A stretch of DNA of 64,000 bases, from the NCBI GenBank assembly GCA_964433755.1, contig CAYSSR010000009.1, positions 1 to 64,000 of the forward strand, given 5' to 3'. Below, piece after piece: positions 10,173 to 19,012 of the stretch. The position numbers and the translations under genes are program-made. This DNA comes from JAUVXJ01 sp964433755 (GTDB lineage: Bacteria > Chloroflexota > Anaerolineae > UBA7937 > B3-Chlor). The stretch's first letter is position 1; each line of letters opens with the position of its first letter. The notes beneath the pieces were generated by a model, which was not told the origin of the DNA, did not search any database, and saw only the letters and a list, made by a program, of their open reading frames with translations.

Positions 10173-10190
10173 CTTGACAACTCCGTCAAG
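10173..10190. repeat. Small inverted repeat in divergent regulatory region
   Basis: CTTGAC (10173-10178) and GTCAAG (10185-10190) form a 6-base palindrome with a 6-base loop. It lies in the shared upstream region of the aminotransferase and cyclodeaminase genes and could be an operator. No binding protein gene is adjacent. Confidence 0.25.
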
Positions 10191-10384
10191 CGCTCGTAGG
10201 CGATGTGTGGCGGCGTTTCGACGAAGGGGCACGAGACGTGCGGTGCTGAGAAGGCTGAATTCACTGACTGGGGCCACGCAGATCAACGCGTGTCAATCGC
10301 TGCAGGGCACAGTGACAAAACTGCACCCTCACGCATGCAGCAGCCGTCACTTCTGCCCGTCGATATGCCCAATCTCTACAATCC

Positions 10385-10413
10385 AGTATACTTGACTCCC
10401 CAAAACACGTCAA
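10385..10413 (-). promoter_or_regulatory. Probable promoter for the aminotransferase/dehydratase operon
   Basis: Minus-strand -35 TTGACG (10408-10413), 17-base spacer, -10 TATACT (10385-10390). It lies about 380 nt upstream of the aminotransferase ATG, leaving a long leader. Confidence 0.5.
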
Positions 10414-10601
10414 GCCCTACATCCGAAAGCGTCACGCGCGTGACCCTCCTTGCATCGTCCTTCTGACAGCCTGTGGCAGGCGGGATCGCGGACGGCAAAG
10501 AGGATCAGATCGCCATCAATTGAATAACGCATTGACAAGGCCAAAGGATACGTCCATCGAGGACTCCTTTGCACGCCATGGGTAGGATCACATGCACAGA
10601 C

Positions 10602-10630
10602 TTGACAACCGCTCGTGGCGACGGTATTCT
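10602..10630 (+). promoter_or_regulatory. Promoter for the ornithine cyclodeaminase-like gene
   Basis: -35 TTGACA (10602-10607), 17-base spacer, -10 TATTCT (10625-10630), about 70 bases upstream of the ATG at 10700. With the minus promoter at 10385-10413 it makes a divergent control region. Confidence 0.65.
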
Positions 10631-10699
10631 GTTCCACGAGCACAGATGGGTCCTCGGTCGGGGCTTCTCCACGAGGACCGCGATCTTGGGAGGAAACTC

Positions 10700-11686
10700 A
10701 TGGAGGTTCTGCTGGTCAAGGAAGAGGAGATCCGCCGCTCTGTCAGTATCGAACAGGCTATCACTGCGGTGGAAGATGGCTTCACGCGGCTGGCGGCTGG
10801 GGAGGTACACCTTCCTCCGGTGATGAGCCTGGACCTGCCAGAGGTCAAGGGTGAGGTCCACGTCAAAGGCGCCTACATCCACGGTGCGGGCAGCCTGGCC
10901 ATCAAGATCGCCACCGGTTTCTACGACAACCCCAGTCTGGGCTTGCCGAGTGGAACCGGAATGATGATGGTGTTCGACTCGCGCACGGGATTCCCCCAGG
11001 CCCTGCTCTTCGACAACGGCTATCTCAACGACGTGCGCACCGCGGCGGCCGGCGCGGTGGTCGCCAGGTACCTCGCCAGGGAAGACGTGCCCACAGTTGG
11101 CGTCGTCGGTGCGGGAGCGCAAGGACGCTTCCAGGTCTTGGCGCTGGCCAAGGTCAGGGCCTTCGAGAAGGTGCTCGTCTACGATCTCGACCAAGCCAGA
11201 CTAGCCAGCTACCTAAAGGAGATGCCTGGCCTCGTCGGGGTTGACTGCCAGGCCGTGGAGGATGTGGAGAGCCTGGTCCGGGAGAGCGACCTGCTAATCA
11301 CCGCCACGCCCTCCACCAAACCATACGTGCGGGCTGAGTGGCTCCATCCCGGTTTGCACATCACTGCCATGGGCGCGGATGCCCCCTACAAACAGGAACT
11401 GGAGAGCCAGGTTCTGTCGAGAGCCGACCTGATCGTGTGTGACCACAAGGGGCAATGCTCCGAGCGAGGAGAGTTACACCACGGGCTGGAAGATGGAACC
11501 GTCGGCCAGGATCACGAGATCGTCGAACTCGGTGATCTCACGTCCGGACGACACCCCGGGCGCACCGCAGAGACACAGATCACCGTGTGCGACCTCACCG
11601 GAGTGGGCGTTCAGGACGCGGCGATAGCCACCCTCGCCTACGAGAAGGCAATACGGGACGGATTCGGCTCCACCCTGGAGTTGTGA
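10700..11686 (+). CDS. Ornithine cyclodeaminase / mu-crystallin family protein
   Basis: 328 residues. Members are NAD(P)-dependent enzymes: ornithine cyclodeaminase, alanine dehydrogenase, ketimine reductase, and EutC of ectoine breakdown. The Rossmann motif GVVGAGAQGR lies at about residues 135-144. The segments SLAIKIATGF (Lys) and GMMMVFDSRTGFPQALL (substrate/NAD side) match the family. The ATG at 10700 has GGGAGGA six bases upstream and gives an N-terminus (MEVLLVKEEEI) of normal form; a longer reading from 10592 would overlap the promoter. It is divergent from the dehydratase/aminotransferase pair, and the three may act on one amino acid. The actual substrate is unknown. Confidence 0.9.
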   Translation: MEVLLVKEEEIRRSVSIEQAITAVEDGFTRLAAGEVHLPPVMSLDLPEVKGEVHVKGAYIHGAGSLAIKIATGFYDNPSLGLPSGTGMMMVFDSRTGFPQALLFDNGYLNDVRTAAAGAVVARYLAREDVPTVGVVGAGAQGRFQVLALAKVRAFEKVLVYDLDQARLASYLKEMPGLVGVDCQAVEDVESLVRESDLLITATPSTKPYVRAEWLHPGLHITAMGADAPYKQELESQVLSRADLIVCDHKGQCSERGELHHGLEDGTVGQDHEIVELGDLTSGRHPGRTAETQITVCDLTGVGVQDAAIATLAYEKAIRDGFGSTLEL

Positions 11687-11819
11687 CACCCCCTCCCTCA
11701 GAATCACCCCTGGGCACAGTCGGTGGCGGTGAGCCGCGGTCGCTCTCGCTTCTCGGAACCCGTCACCCCGGCGCTCGGAGTCGAGGACACCTTTCTCAGG
11801 TTCGACACTCGCCTATATC

Positions 11820-11857
11820 AACAGGAGGGCCGAGTCATCCGTCCGGCCCTCCTGTTT
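11820..11857. terminator. Probable bidirectional terminator
   Basis: A perfect 13-bp stem (AACAGGAGGGCCG, 11820-11832, with its complement at 11844-11856) and an 11-base loop, between the convergent cyclodeaminase and exporter genes. T-rich runs on either side are short, so efficiency is uncertain. Confidence 0.6.
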
Positions 11858-12085
11858 ACATTATGGGCGCCTCGTGTGTTCCGTGCGCAGAGGAGTGGCG
11901 CCCACTATGTGACGGTGTCCGCTCGCGATCCAGTCGGATAGCGGAGGAGTCTTACCCCCCGGTGCGCGGCTCCCAGGTAATCCACCTTCCTCTCCATGGC
12001 GACACCTTCCGTGCTTGCTCTACTCGCCGGGTTGTCCACACCGTGACGGTGGTCTACGCTTCACAGACCACACCACTCTTGTCGG

Positions 12086-12109
12086 TCACAGTATAGAGCG
12101 ATACTGTGA
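12086..12109. repeat. 9-bp inverted repeat near the exporter 3' end
   Basis: TCACAGTAT (12086-12094) and ATACTGTGA (12101-12109) form a perfect hairpin with a 6-base loop. It lies 77 bases beyond the stop of the exporter gene and may be a weak terminator or a protein site. No other copy was noticed. Confidence 0.4.
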
Positions 12110-12185
12110 AGAACCAGTGAAGGGTTTGTGGCGATCTCGTGAAACCAGATACATGGTTTCTCTGCGGGCAGGACAGACCCTGAGG

Positions 12186-13976
12186 TCATGCAGCCACAGT
12201 GGTGCCCTTGAACTGGCTCATGTATAGACTGCAGTAGAAGCCCCGATCGGCCAGCAGAGACTCATGTGTGCCGCGCTCGATGATCCGCCCGCCGTTGATC
12301 ACCAGTATGTGGTCCGCCTCCCGGATCGTGGATAAGCGATGGGCGATCACAAAGCTCGTCCGGCCTTCCATGAGATTGCCCAGTCCTTCTTGGATCAGTT
12401 GCTCCGTTCGTGTGTCGACGCTGCTGGTCGCCTCGTCCAGAATGAGAATTCGTGGGTCTGCCAGGATGGCGCGGGCGATGGCAAGCAACTGGCGCTGCCC
12501 CTGGCTCAGATTGCTGCCTCTCTCCGACAGCACCGTGTCGTAGCTGTCCGACAATCGTCTGATGAATCCGTCCGCATTGGCCAGCTGCGCGGCCGCAATC
12601 ACCTCTTCGTCGCTGGCATCGAGACGCCCGTAACGGATGTTGGCCATTGCCGTATCGGCGAAGAGGTAAGTGTCCTGCAACACGATGCCCAACTGGCGGC
12701 GCAGGCTGTCCTGCCGCACATCACGGATCTCATGGTCGTCGATGTAGATCGAACCGTCTTCGATATCGTAGAAGCGGGTCAGCAGGTTGACGATGGTCGT
12801 CTTCCCTGCACCTGTTGGCCCCACCAGGGCCACTCTCTGGCCGGGCGTGGCGGTCAGGCTCACGTCCTTCAGCACAGGAGTGCCAGGCACATAGCTGAAG
12901 TCCACTCCCTCGAATCGCACCTTGCCCTGGATGTGCTCGAGAGCAACAGCATCTGGCTTGTCCCGCACCTGTGGCTCGGTGTCGAGAACATCGAAGATGC
13001 GCTCGGCACCAGCCAGGGCGCCCACGATGCTGCTGAACAGATTGGAGATCTCCGTGATGGGCCGGCCGATGTGACGGGCGTAGTTGGTGTACGTGGCGAT
13101 CAGCCCTACTGTGACGCCAGCGATGCCGTCTATGGCCATGAATGCGCCTGCTCCGGCCACGACGGCCAGATCCACATTGCCCAGCCCGATCATGAAGGGA
13201 ATCATGAGCCCGGCCAGGATCTGTGCGCGCATACCAGCTTCGCGGGCGCTATCGTTCGCGGCCTCAAAGTCCGCCAGAATTGCCTCCTGCTGACCGTAGG
13301 CGATGATCACCCGTTGGCCGCTCAGGTTCTCCTCCATGAGTCCGTTCAGCATGCCCAGGCTAGCCTGCTGCCTACGGAAAGCCGGGCCAGTGCGTCTCAT
13401 CAGTACGGAAACCAAGCCTACCATGACGGGCACGATGACCAGCGTGGCCAGGGTCAGCCACACGTTGAGCGCGAACATGATACCGATCACCCCCACCAGG
13501 GTCATGAAGCTGCTGAAGAAGTTCACCACATTCTGCGAGAGGAGTAGGTTGATGTTGTCCATGTCGTTGGTCAGGCGGCTCATCAGATCGCCGGCCGACT
13601 GTCGGTCGTAGAAGCTCATGGAAAGGGTCTGCATGTGTTCGAACAGATCCTGCCTCAACGCACGCATGGTCCTCTGGGCCACGGCGGCCATGATGCGTCC
13701 ATATCCAACCTGGGACAGCCACATGCCCACGTTAACGACGACCATGGCTATTCCAACTCGTGCCAAGCCGGCAGCATCTCCTGGCTCGATGTATCTATCG
13801 ATGGCTACCCCCATCAGGTATGGGCCCAGGATGTGGAATAGCGTATTCACAAGGACGAGAAGCACAACCATCCCTATCCTCAGCCAATGCGGCCGGCTAT
13901 AAGCCAGTAGTCTTCCTAGAGCAGCTCCCGGCTTCCCGACCAGAGCCGCCCGGTCAGAGTCAGATACCCTAAACAT
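12186..13976 (-). CDS. ABC exporter half-transporter, catalytically competent subunit
   Basis: 596 residues: a six-helix transmembrane domain (about 1-330) then an ABC ATPase. Motifs are Walker A GPTGAGKTT, Q-loop LQDTYLF, Walker B ILILDEATSSVD with the catalytic Glu, and H-loop VIAHRLST. The signature is non-canonical (LSQGQRQ). Together with the partner upstream this matches heterodimeric multidrug exporters such as BmrC/BmrD or TM287/TM288, where one ATP site is degenerate and one is active. The start codon overlaps the partner's stop by eight bases (13969-13976), which implies coupled synthesis. Substrate is unknown; lipids or drugs are usual. Confidence 0.93.
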   Translation of the reverse strand: MFRVSDSDRAALVGKPGAALGRLLAYSRPHWLRIGMVVLLVLVNTLFHILGPYLMGVAIDRYIEPGDAAGLARVGIAMVVVNVGMWLSQVGYGRIMAAVAQRTMRALRQDLFEHMQTLSMSFYDRQSAGDLMSRLTNDMDNINLLLSQNVVNFFSSFMTLVGVIGIMFALNVWLTLATLVIVPVMVGLVSVLMRRTGPAFRRQQASLGMLNGLMEENLSGQRVIIAYGQQEAILADFEAANDSAREAGMRAQILAGLMIPFMIGLGNVDLAVVAGAGAFMAIDGIAGVTVGLIATYTNYARHIGRPITEISNLFSSIVGALAGAERIFDVLDTEPQVRDKPDAVALEHIQGKVRFEGVDFSYVPGTPVLKDVSLTATPGQRVALVGPTGAGKTTIVNLLTRFYDIEDGSIYIDDHEIRDVRQDSLRRQLGIVLQDTYLFADTAMANIRYGRLDASDEEVIAAAQLANADGFIRRLSDSYDTVLSERGSNLSQGQRQLLAIARAILADPRILILDEATSSVDTRTEQLIQEGLGNLMEGRTSFVIAHRLSTIREADHILVINGGRIIERGTHESLLADRGFYCSLYMSQFKGTTVAA

Positions 13977-15744
13977 GCCCTACCTCTGGTTTGCTGTTGG
14001 TCCGTGCCAGGCCCTTCCCTAGCTGCGATTCGTAGATCTCCTGGTAGATGCGGTTGGTGGCGAGCAGTTCTTCGTGGGTCCCTATGCCCGCAACGCGGCC
14101 GTTGTCCAAGAGAACGATCTTGTCGGCTGTTAGTACTGTGCTGATTCGCTGGGCCACGACGAACTGGGTCACGCCCCGTATCTGGTCGGCCAGTGCATCC
14201 TGGATCTGCACCTCCGTCGCCACGTCGACCGAGCTAGTGCTATCGTCCAGAATCAGGATCTTCGGCCGGCGAGCCAGTGCCCGCGCTATCGCTACGCGTT
14301 GCCGTTGCCCACCAGAGAGTCCCTTGCCACGCTGACCCAGAACTGTGTCGTAACCTTCCCCTTTCTCCATGACGAAGGAATCAGCATCGGCGATGCGGGC
14401 AGCCTCGAGAACGTCCTGGAGCGAGGCCTCGGGACTGCCGAACCGAACGTTGTCTTCGATCGTGCCGCCAAAGAGCACCGTCTCCTGCAGGCACACTCCG
14501 ATAGCCGATCGAAGGGAAGCTCTTGTCACGTCGCGCACATCGACTCCATCGACTTTGACCCGCCCTTCAGACACGTCGTAGAAACGAGGAATCAGATTCA
14601 CGAGACTGGACTTCCCGGAGCCGGTGGCACCCAGCAAAGCCACCGTCTCCCCTGGTTCGGCCACGAAGCTGATGCCCTGCAATACCGGCTCGTGGTGGCC
14701 ATCCTGGCCATCGTAGTAGAGAGACACGTTCTCGAAAGCCACCCGTCCCTTCACATCGACCAAGTCCTGGGCACCGGGCCGGTCGGTGACGTCTGGCTCG
14801 GTATCGACGATCTCCAGAATACGGTCCACCGAGGCCTCAGAGGCGAATACCTGCGGCAGCACCATACCCATGATCAACACCGGTATCATGGCGGTCATTA
14901 GATAGTTGGTGAAGGCCACTAGCTCGCCGGTGGAGAGCTGCCCGTTGATGGACATCAGACCACCGAACCAGAGGACCGCCGTGACTCCGAAGCTGAGTAG
15001 TACAAAGATAGTGGGCAACAACATGGCCACCAACTGGTTGACCTCGATGCTGCGATCCATGTACATCGTGTTCGCCGCGCCGAAGCTCTCGTTCTCGTAG
15101 CCGGATCGCGCAAAGGCCTTGACTACTTGCACGCCCGCGATGTTCTCCTGCAAGATCGTGTTCAGCCGGTCCAGCATCCTTTGCACCATCTTGTACATTC
15201 GCTCGGTGCGCACACTGAACCAGCCAATGACGCTCACCGTCACCGGCAGCAGCACCAACACCACCACCGCCAACCTGGGGCTGGTGAGGACGAGCATGAT
15301 CAGGCTTCCTACCATCATCAGGGGAGCACGAAAGACCATGCGTATGACCATCAGCAGCGCCGTCTTCGCGATGTTCACGTCGCTGGTGAGCCGAACCAGC
15401 AATTCGCCCGTTTGCAGCCTATCCAGGTTGCCGAATGAGAACGTCTGAATCCGACGATAGGCCAGGTCTCGCACATCTGCTGCGAAACTCTCCGACACGC
15501 GGACCGAATAGATGGTATTGAAGAAGGTGAGGACAATACTCACCAGGGCGAACCCGCCCATCACCAGAGCCGATCTCAACACTACCGCCATGTTGGCCAC
15601 AGCGATGCCATCGTCGATCACACGCTGAATCTGCTGGGGAATGAGTAGCTCCGCCGCCACGGCCAGCGTGAGGGTGATGGTGGAAAGGAGTATCTCCCTC
15701 CAGTATGGCTTGAGATAGGGCAACACGCGTCTCAGTCCACTCAC
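13969..15744 (-). CDS. ABC exporter half-transporter, degenerate-site subunit
   Basis: 591 residues with six transmembrane helices followed by an ABC ATPase. Walker A GATGSGKSS and signature LSGGQRQR are normal. Walker B reads ILILDDSTSSVD, with Asp in place of the catalytic Glu, and the H-loop reads VVAQRIST, with Gln in place of His. In heterodimeric exporters exactly this pair of changes marks the non-hydrolytic site. The canonical signature here would serve the active site built on the partner subunit, and the partner's odd LSQGQ the dead one. It lies 84 bases after the MarR gene in the same direction, so it is probably under that repressor. Confidence 0.93.
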   Translation of the reverse strand: MSGLRRVLPYLKPYWREILLSTITLTLAVAAELLIPQQIQRVIDDGIAVANMAVVLRSALVMGGFALVSIVLTFFNTIYSVRVSESFAADVRDLAYRRIQTFSFGNLDRLQTGELLVRLTSDVNIAKTALLMVIRMVFRAPLMMVGSLIMLVLTSPRLAVVVLVLLPVTVSVIGWFSVRTERMYKMVQRMLDRLNTILQENIAGVQVVKAFARSGYENESFGAANTMYMDRSIEVNQLVAMLLPTIFVLLSFGVTAVLWFGGLMSINGQLSTGELVAFTNYLMTAMIPVLIMGMVLPQVFASEASVDRILEIVDTEPDVTDRPGAQDLVDVKGRVAFENVSLYYDGQDGHHEPVLQGISFVAEPGETVALLGATGSGKSSLVNLIPRFYDVSEGRVKVDGVDVRDVTRASLRSAIGVCLQETVLFGGTIEDNVRFGSPEASLQDVLEAARIADADSFVMEKGEGYDTVLGQRGKGLSGGQRQRVAIARALARRPKILILDDSTSSVDVATEVQIQDALADQIRGVTQFVVAQRISTVLTADKIVLLDNGRVAGIGTHEELLATNRIYQEIYESQLGKGLARTNSKPEVGHV

Positions 15745-15828
15745 GTCATCTCCTTGGTTCTCGGACCTCTAGGATGCAGGGGAGAAGGCAAGGGGACCCT
15801 TCTCTTCGTGTAGAACAGCCGCTGGGGG

Positions 15829-16284
15829 TCAACACGCCAACTCCCGCCCAGTCAGGGCCCGACGCAGATTGTCGTGTACCCGGTTCAGGAAGCCGCGCAT
15901 AAGGAGTCGTTCCTCGTCTGTGAATCCAGCGAAAGTAGTTTCATCCACCTGCTTGGCGATGGCTTCCAGGTCTGCGAAGATGGCCCGCCCGGCACCGGTC
16001 AGGTAGACGCGGGAGACCCGCTCGTCCTCCGAGTCACGGCGTCGCACCACGAGCCCCGCCTTTTCCATACGCTTGACGGCGTTGGTGATGGTGGCCGGAG
16101 TGACCTCCGTCCTGGCTGCCAGTTCGGAGTGCGCAATGCCGTCAGCCTCATGCAGGGCCATGAGAAGAGGCGGCTGTCCCCTGTAGAGCCCAACTCTCTC
16201 CAGCGACTGCCTGAGCAGATTGCGATGTGCCCTGCCCACCCGCGCCAGCAAGAACTCCAGGTTCTCCTCTATCCCTGCCATCAT
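15829..16284 (-). CDS. MarR-family transcriptional regulator
   Basis: 151 residues, normal for MarR. The winged helix-turn-helix (about residues 40-100) reads HSELAARTEVTPATITNAVK with the wing RRDSEDERVSRVYLT; flanking helices make the dimer interface. MarR repressors release DNA on binding small ligands. The gene heads the exporter operon (84 bases to the next start), and two palindromes lie between its promoter and start, so it probably represses itself and the exporter. GAGGAGAGG lies just upstream of two adjacent ATGs. Confidence 0.92.
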   Translation of the reverse strand: MMAGIEENLEFLLARVGRAHRNLLRQSLERVGLYRGQPPLLMALHEADGIAHSELAARTEVTPATITNAVKRMEKAGLVVRRRDSEDERVSRVYLTGAGRAIFADLEAIAKQVDETTFAGFTDEERLLMRGFLNRVHDNLRRALTGRELAC

Positions 16285-16300
16285 CCTCTCCTCAGATTGG

Positions 16301-16327
16301 TTAGGCGGCTAATAGTTGGTCGACTAA
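16301..16327. promoter_or_regulatory. Tandem MarR operator candidates
   Basis: Two related 12-base imperfect palindromes, TTAGGCGGCTAA (16301-16312) and TTGGTCGACTAA (16316-16327), centred 15 bases apart. They sit directly downstream of the marR -10 box, where a repressor would block transcription. A common pattern is TTRGNCGNCTAA. Confidence 0.65.
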
Positions 16328-16329
16328 TA

Positions 16330-16358
16330 AGTGTATATGAAAAGGGACTGTCTGTCAA
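16330..16358 (-). promoter_or_regulatory. Promoter of the marR-exporter operon
   Basis: Minus-strand -35 TTGACA (16353-16358), 17-base spacer, -10 TACACT (16330-16335), 46 bases upstream of the marR ATG. Confidence 0.65.
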
Positions 16359-16438
16359 ACCGCGACACCCACAGCGGAATGCAGCAGAAGATCCCTTCTG
16401 GTTCCTAGCCTGTCCTCCTTGCCTTTGCTCATCTCCTC

Positions 16439-16617
16439 CTGCTGCTCCAACGCAAGACAGACAACAAGAAGGACCCTCCCAACAGGGAGAGTCCTGTCCA
16501 AACAACCACCTAGCTGCGCTAGAATGCGCTGCAAGCGACCGATGTACAGCCGGCGTCGCTACAGAAGGACCTCGACCTTGTGCGCCCTTGCTCCTTCGAG
16601 AATGGGCACGATGTTGC
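16439..16617. repeat. Direct repeat copy A: GH94 3' end plus terminator
   Basis: About 180 bases that align, at roughly three-quarters identity by eye, with 31691-31870. The copy covers the last about 17 codons of the GH94 gene, its 3' flank and its terminator. The two copies bracket the 15-kb oligosaccharide operon in the same orientation. Confidence 0.65.
16461..16494 (-). terminator. Rho-independent terminator of the oligosaccharide operon
   Basis: Minus-strand stem GGACTCTCCC, loop TGTT, GGGAGGGTCC (16471-16494), followed by the T-rich TTCTTGTTGT (16461-16470). It lies 65 bases after the GH94 stop. Confidence 0.8.
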
Positions 16618-18967
16618 CCTCAATCTCCCTCCCATCCACCACGACTGATCTCACACCCTTGCAGACGTGATCGGGGTTCTTGACCTCGATCCGGTACACC
16701 GTCTTCCTGAACTCCCTCGTGACCTTGAACCCGTCCCATTCCCTGGGGATGCAGGGATCCAAGAGCAATCCCTCGTAGGTGGGCCTCGCGCCCAGGATGT
16801 ACCGCGTGGCCGCCAGGTAGGCCCAGGAGGCCGTGCCCGTAAGCCAGCTATTGCGGGCCAATCCGAACTGAGGGTGTTCGTCCCCCAAGATGTTCCCGGG
16901 ATAGACGTAGGGCTCACACTCGAACTGCTCGATGATCTCGTTCTTGGTAACTGGGTTGATCTGACGGTAGTACTCGAAGGCGCGGTCGCCATGGCCGACC
17001 AACGTCTCCGCGATGATCGCCCACGCGTTGGCGTGCAGGAAGATGCCACCATTCTCCTTGGCCCCCGGCGGGTAGGTGGTGATCCCGCCCTTCGATGGGT
17101 CGTAGCCATCGTACCCAGGAGTACTGAGCTTGATGCCGTTGCACGTGTTGAGGCGCCGGTACACGGCGTCCAGAGCACGCTCTGCCCTCTCAGGGGAAGC
17201 AAAGCCAGAGATCACCGGCCACGATTGGCCGTTGGCGTAGATCTGACCCTGAGCGTTCGAGTGGGAGCCGATGGGGCTGCCGTCCGCGTCGAGGTACCGT
17301 ACGTACCACTCACCGTCCCACGCGTGCTCGTCCACCCTTTGCTTCATCTCCTCGTATTGGGCGACATACCGGGCTGCCTCCTCCCCATCACCCAGGAGAC
17401 GGGCCAGTTCGATCATCTCCAGCAAAGCCTTGCCGTACAGGTTCGCCGTAAACAACGATTCTGCACCCCCCCGCAGATTGACGGTGTCGTTCCAGTCGGC
17501 AAACCCCAGCAACGGAAGCCCATGCGCTCCCACGTCGTGCTGCGTGAACTCGATCGCTCGCCGTAGATGCTCGTGGACCGTGCCTGATTCGAGGGGATGC
17601 CCATCACCATCCTTTTCGTGGAACCCGACCACCCGGTCCAGGAAGGCCAGGTCGCCGGTCTCCTTGAGATAGGCGGTGACGGCCAGCACGATCCACAGAT
17701 GATCGTCGCTGTAGTACTTCGGGGCATCCACCACCTCTCTCGAGTCGCCCTCGTTCGCCACCATAGTCAGGGGGTTGAACTGATGCTTGGCGGAGCCGTT
17801 TCGCATCTGTGCCTGGAGCAGCTTCTCCATCAACTGTCCGCCCTCTCCCGGCATAGCGGGCAGGACGCCCATCACATCCTGGGCGCTGTCTCTGAAGCCG
17901 ATGCCCCTCGCGCCAAGGCCAAGCTGGTACAGCGAGAGATACCTGGACCAGTTGAAAGTCGTGTGGCACTGCCTGGGGTTGTGCACATTGAGCAGGCAGT
18001 TCGTAGGGGCATGGGGGGTCTCCACCTGAAGGCGCGACAGATGAGCATCCCAGAAGAGGGCCAGTTCCTGGAACGACCTCTCCACCTCATCAGGGTCCCT
18101 GAAGCGCCTGAAGGAAGGTAGAGAGGCCTCGACACTCTCGCTTTGGCCCAGTTGGGTGATCAGTCTGACGCTCCCGCCAGGTTCAAGAACCCCCAGGTGG
18201 TGAAGCAGAGCGGCGATGTTGTCGCCCCGCTGGGCCTCGTAGTCGCTCAGTTCCTCATCGTGCAAGCTGAGCGGGTTGGCCCAGGTCCCACACGCGCTCA
18301 GCCCCAGGAATCGCCGGCGATCCGTCTCGAAGGAGGACACTGGAAAGTTGGAGGTGAAGATATTGATCTGGGTGTCTCTATGCATGAACGGATACTGTGC
18401 CAGGAGGACCAGGCCGCTCCCATCACGATGGGCCCTGCTCTGCATGGTCTGAGGCACCCAGTCCGCATTGTTGAACTGCCTGAGCGCATCCGGGTGGGTA
18501 TACTCCACCACGGGGACGGCGTCGATCTCCAGGGGCTGCGCCGAGGCGTTGGTGATCTGCAGATCCCTGATCACCCGATGCTCGCCCAAGGGCACGAAGA
18601 TCGTGGCCTCGGTTCTCACGCCATAGAACTGGGAGACAATACGCGAATACCCCAGACCGATGTGACACTCGTACAGTTCATACGGATCCAGCATCGGCAC
18701 ATAGTAGGGTGAGAAGACCCTGTAGCCCCCCTTCTCTTTGAAGCGCAGGTAGAGCGTCTCGCCCTTGAAATCGCCATCGGGAAGCTGAGGTATGTACTTG
18801 GTGATCCGATTGAGAGCCGGATCGCCCCTGCAGATCAGGGATCCTCCGGTGTGGTCCACGATCCCTCCGAACTGCAAGGAGCCGACGTAGTTGATCCACT
18901 TGACCGGCGTGTCGGGGTTGGTGATCACGTATTCCCGGTTCTGGTCGTCAAAGTGCCCGTAGCGCAA
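16559..18967 (-). CDS. GH94 disaccharide phosphorylase (cellobiose/chitobiose phosphorylase family), last gene of operon
   Basis: About 802 residues. GH94 enzymes cleave a beta-glycosidic bond with phosphate, giving glucose (or GlcNAc) 1-phosphate and a free sugar. N-terminal beta-sandwich (from RYGHFDDQNREYVIT), helical linker, and (alpha/alpha)6 barrel are in normal order. The catalytic-acid motif ADWNDT is at residues 490-495, and a phosphate/substrate stretch NPLTMVANEGDSREV is present. The start is taken as TTG at 18967: GGAGGGG lies six bases upstream and the product would begin MRYGHFDD, the usual family N-terminus. The ATG at 19000 lacks such a site. Cellobiose is the favoured substrate from context; chitobiose cannot be excluded. 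Confidence 0.9.
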   Translation of the reverse strand: MRYGHFDDQNREYVITNPDTPVKWINYVGSLQFGGIVDHTGGSLICRGDPALNRITKYIPQLPDGDFKGETLYLRFKEKGGYRVFSPYYVPMLDPYELYECHIGLGYSRIVSQFYGVRTEATIFVPLGEHRVIRDLQITNASAQPLEIDAVPVVEYTHPDALRQFNNADWVPQTMQSRAHRDGSGLVLLAQYPFMHRDTQINIFTSNFPVSSFETDRRRFLGLSACGTWANPLSLHDEELSDYEAQRGDNIAALLHHLGVLEPGGSVRLITQLGQSESVEASLPSFRRFRDPDEVERSFQELALFWDAHLSRLQVETPHAPTNCLLNVHNPRQCHTTFNWSRYLSLYQLGLGARGIGFRDSAQDVMGVLPAMPGEGGQLMEKLLQAQMRNGSAKHQFNPLTMVANEGDSREVVDAPKYYSDDHLWIVLAVTAYLKETGDLAFLDRVVGFHEKDGDGHPLESGTVHEHLRRAIEFTQHDVGAHGLPLLGFADWNDTVNLRGGAESLFTANLYGKALLEMIELARLLGDGEEAARYVAQYEEMKQRVDEHAWDGEWYVRYLDADGSPIGSHSNAQGQIYANGQSWPVISGFASPERAERALDAVYRRLNTCNGIKLSTPGYDGYDPSKGGITTYPPGAKENGGIFLHANAWAIIAETLVGHGDRAFEYYRQINPVTKNEIIEQFECEPYVYPGNILGDEHPQFGLARNSWLTGTASWAYLAATRYILGARPTYEGLLLDPCIPREWDGFKVTREFRKTVYRIEVKNPDHVCKGVRSVVVDGREIEGNIVPILEGARAHKVEVLL

Positions 18968-19012
18968 GGGCAGCCCCTCCACTAGACATCCCCGAAGCAT
19001 CCTGAGCGTGTT

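Noticed and set aside
10060..10190. T-box-like strings (GGGTGGAAGCGGG on plus, AAGGTACCACAGCGG on minus)
   Set aside because: Neither matches the TGGNACCGCG core without insertions, and no downstream antiterminator/terminator pair or specifier loop was seen.
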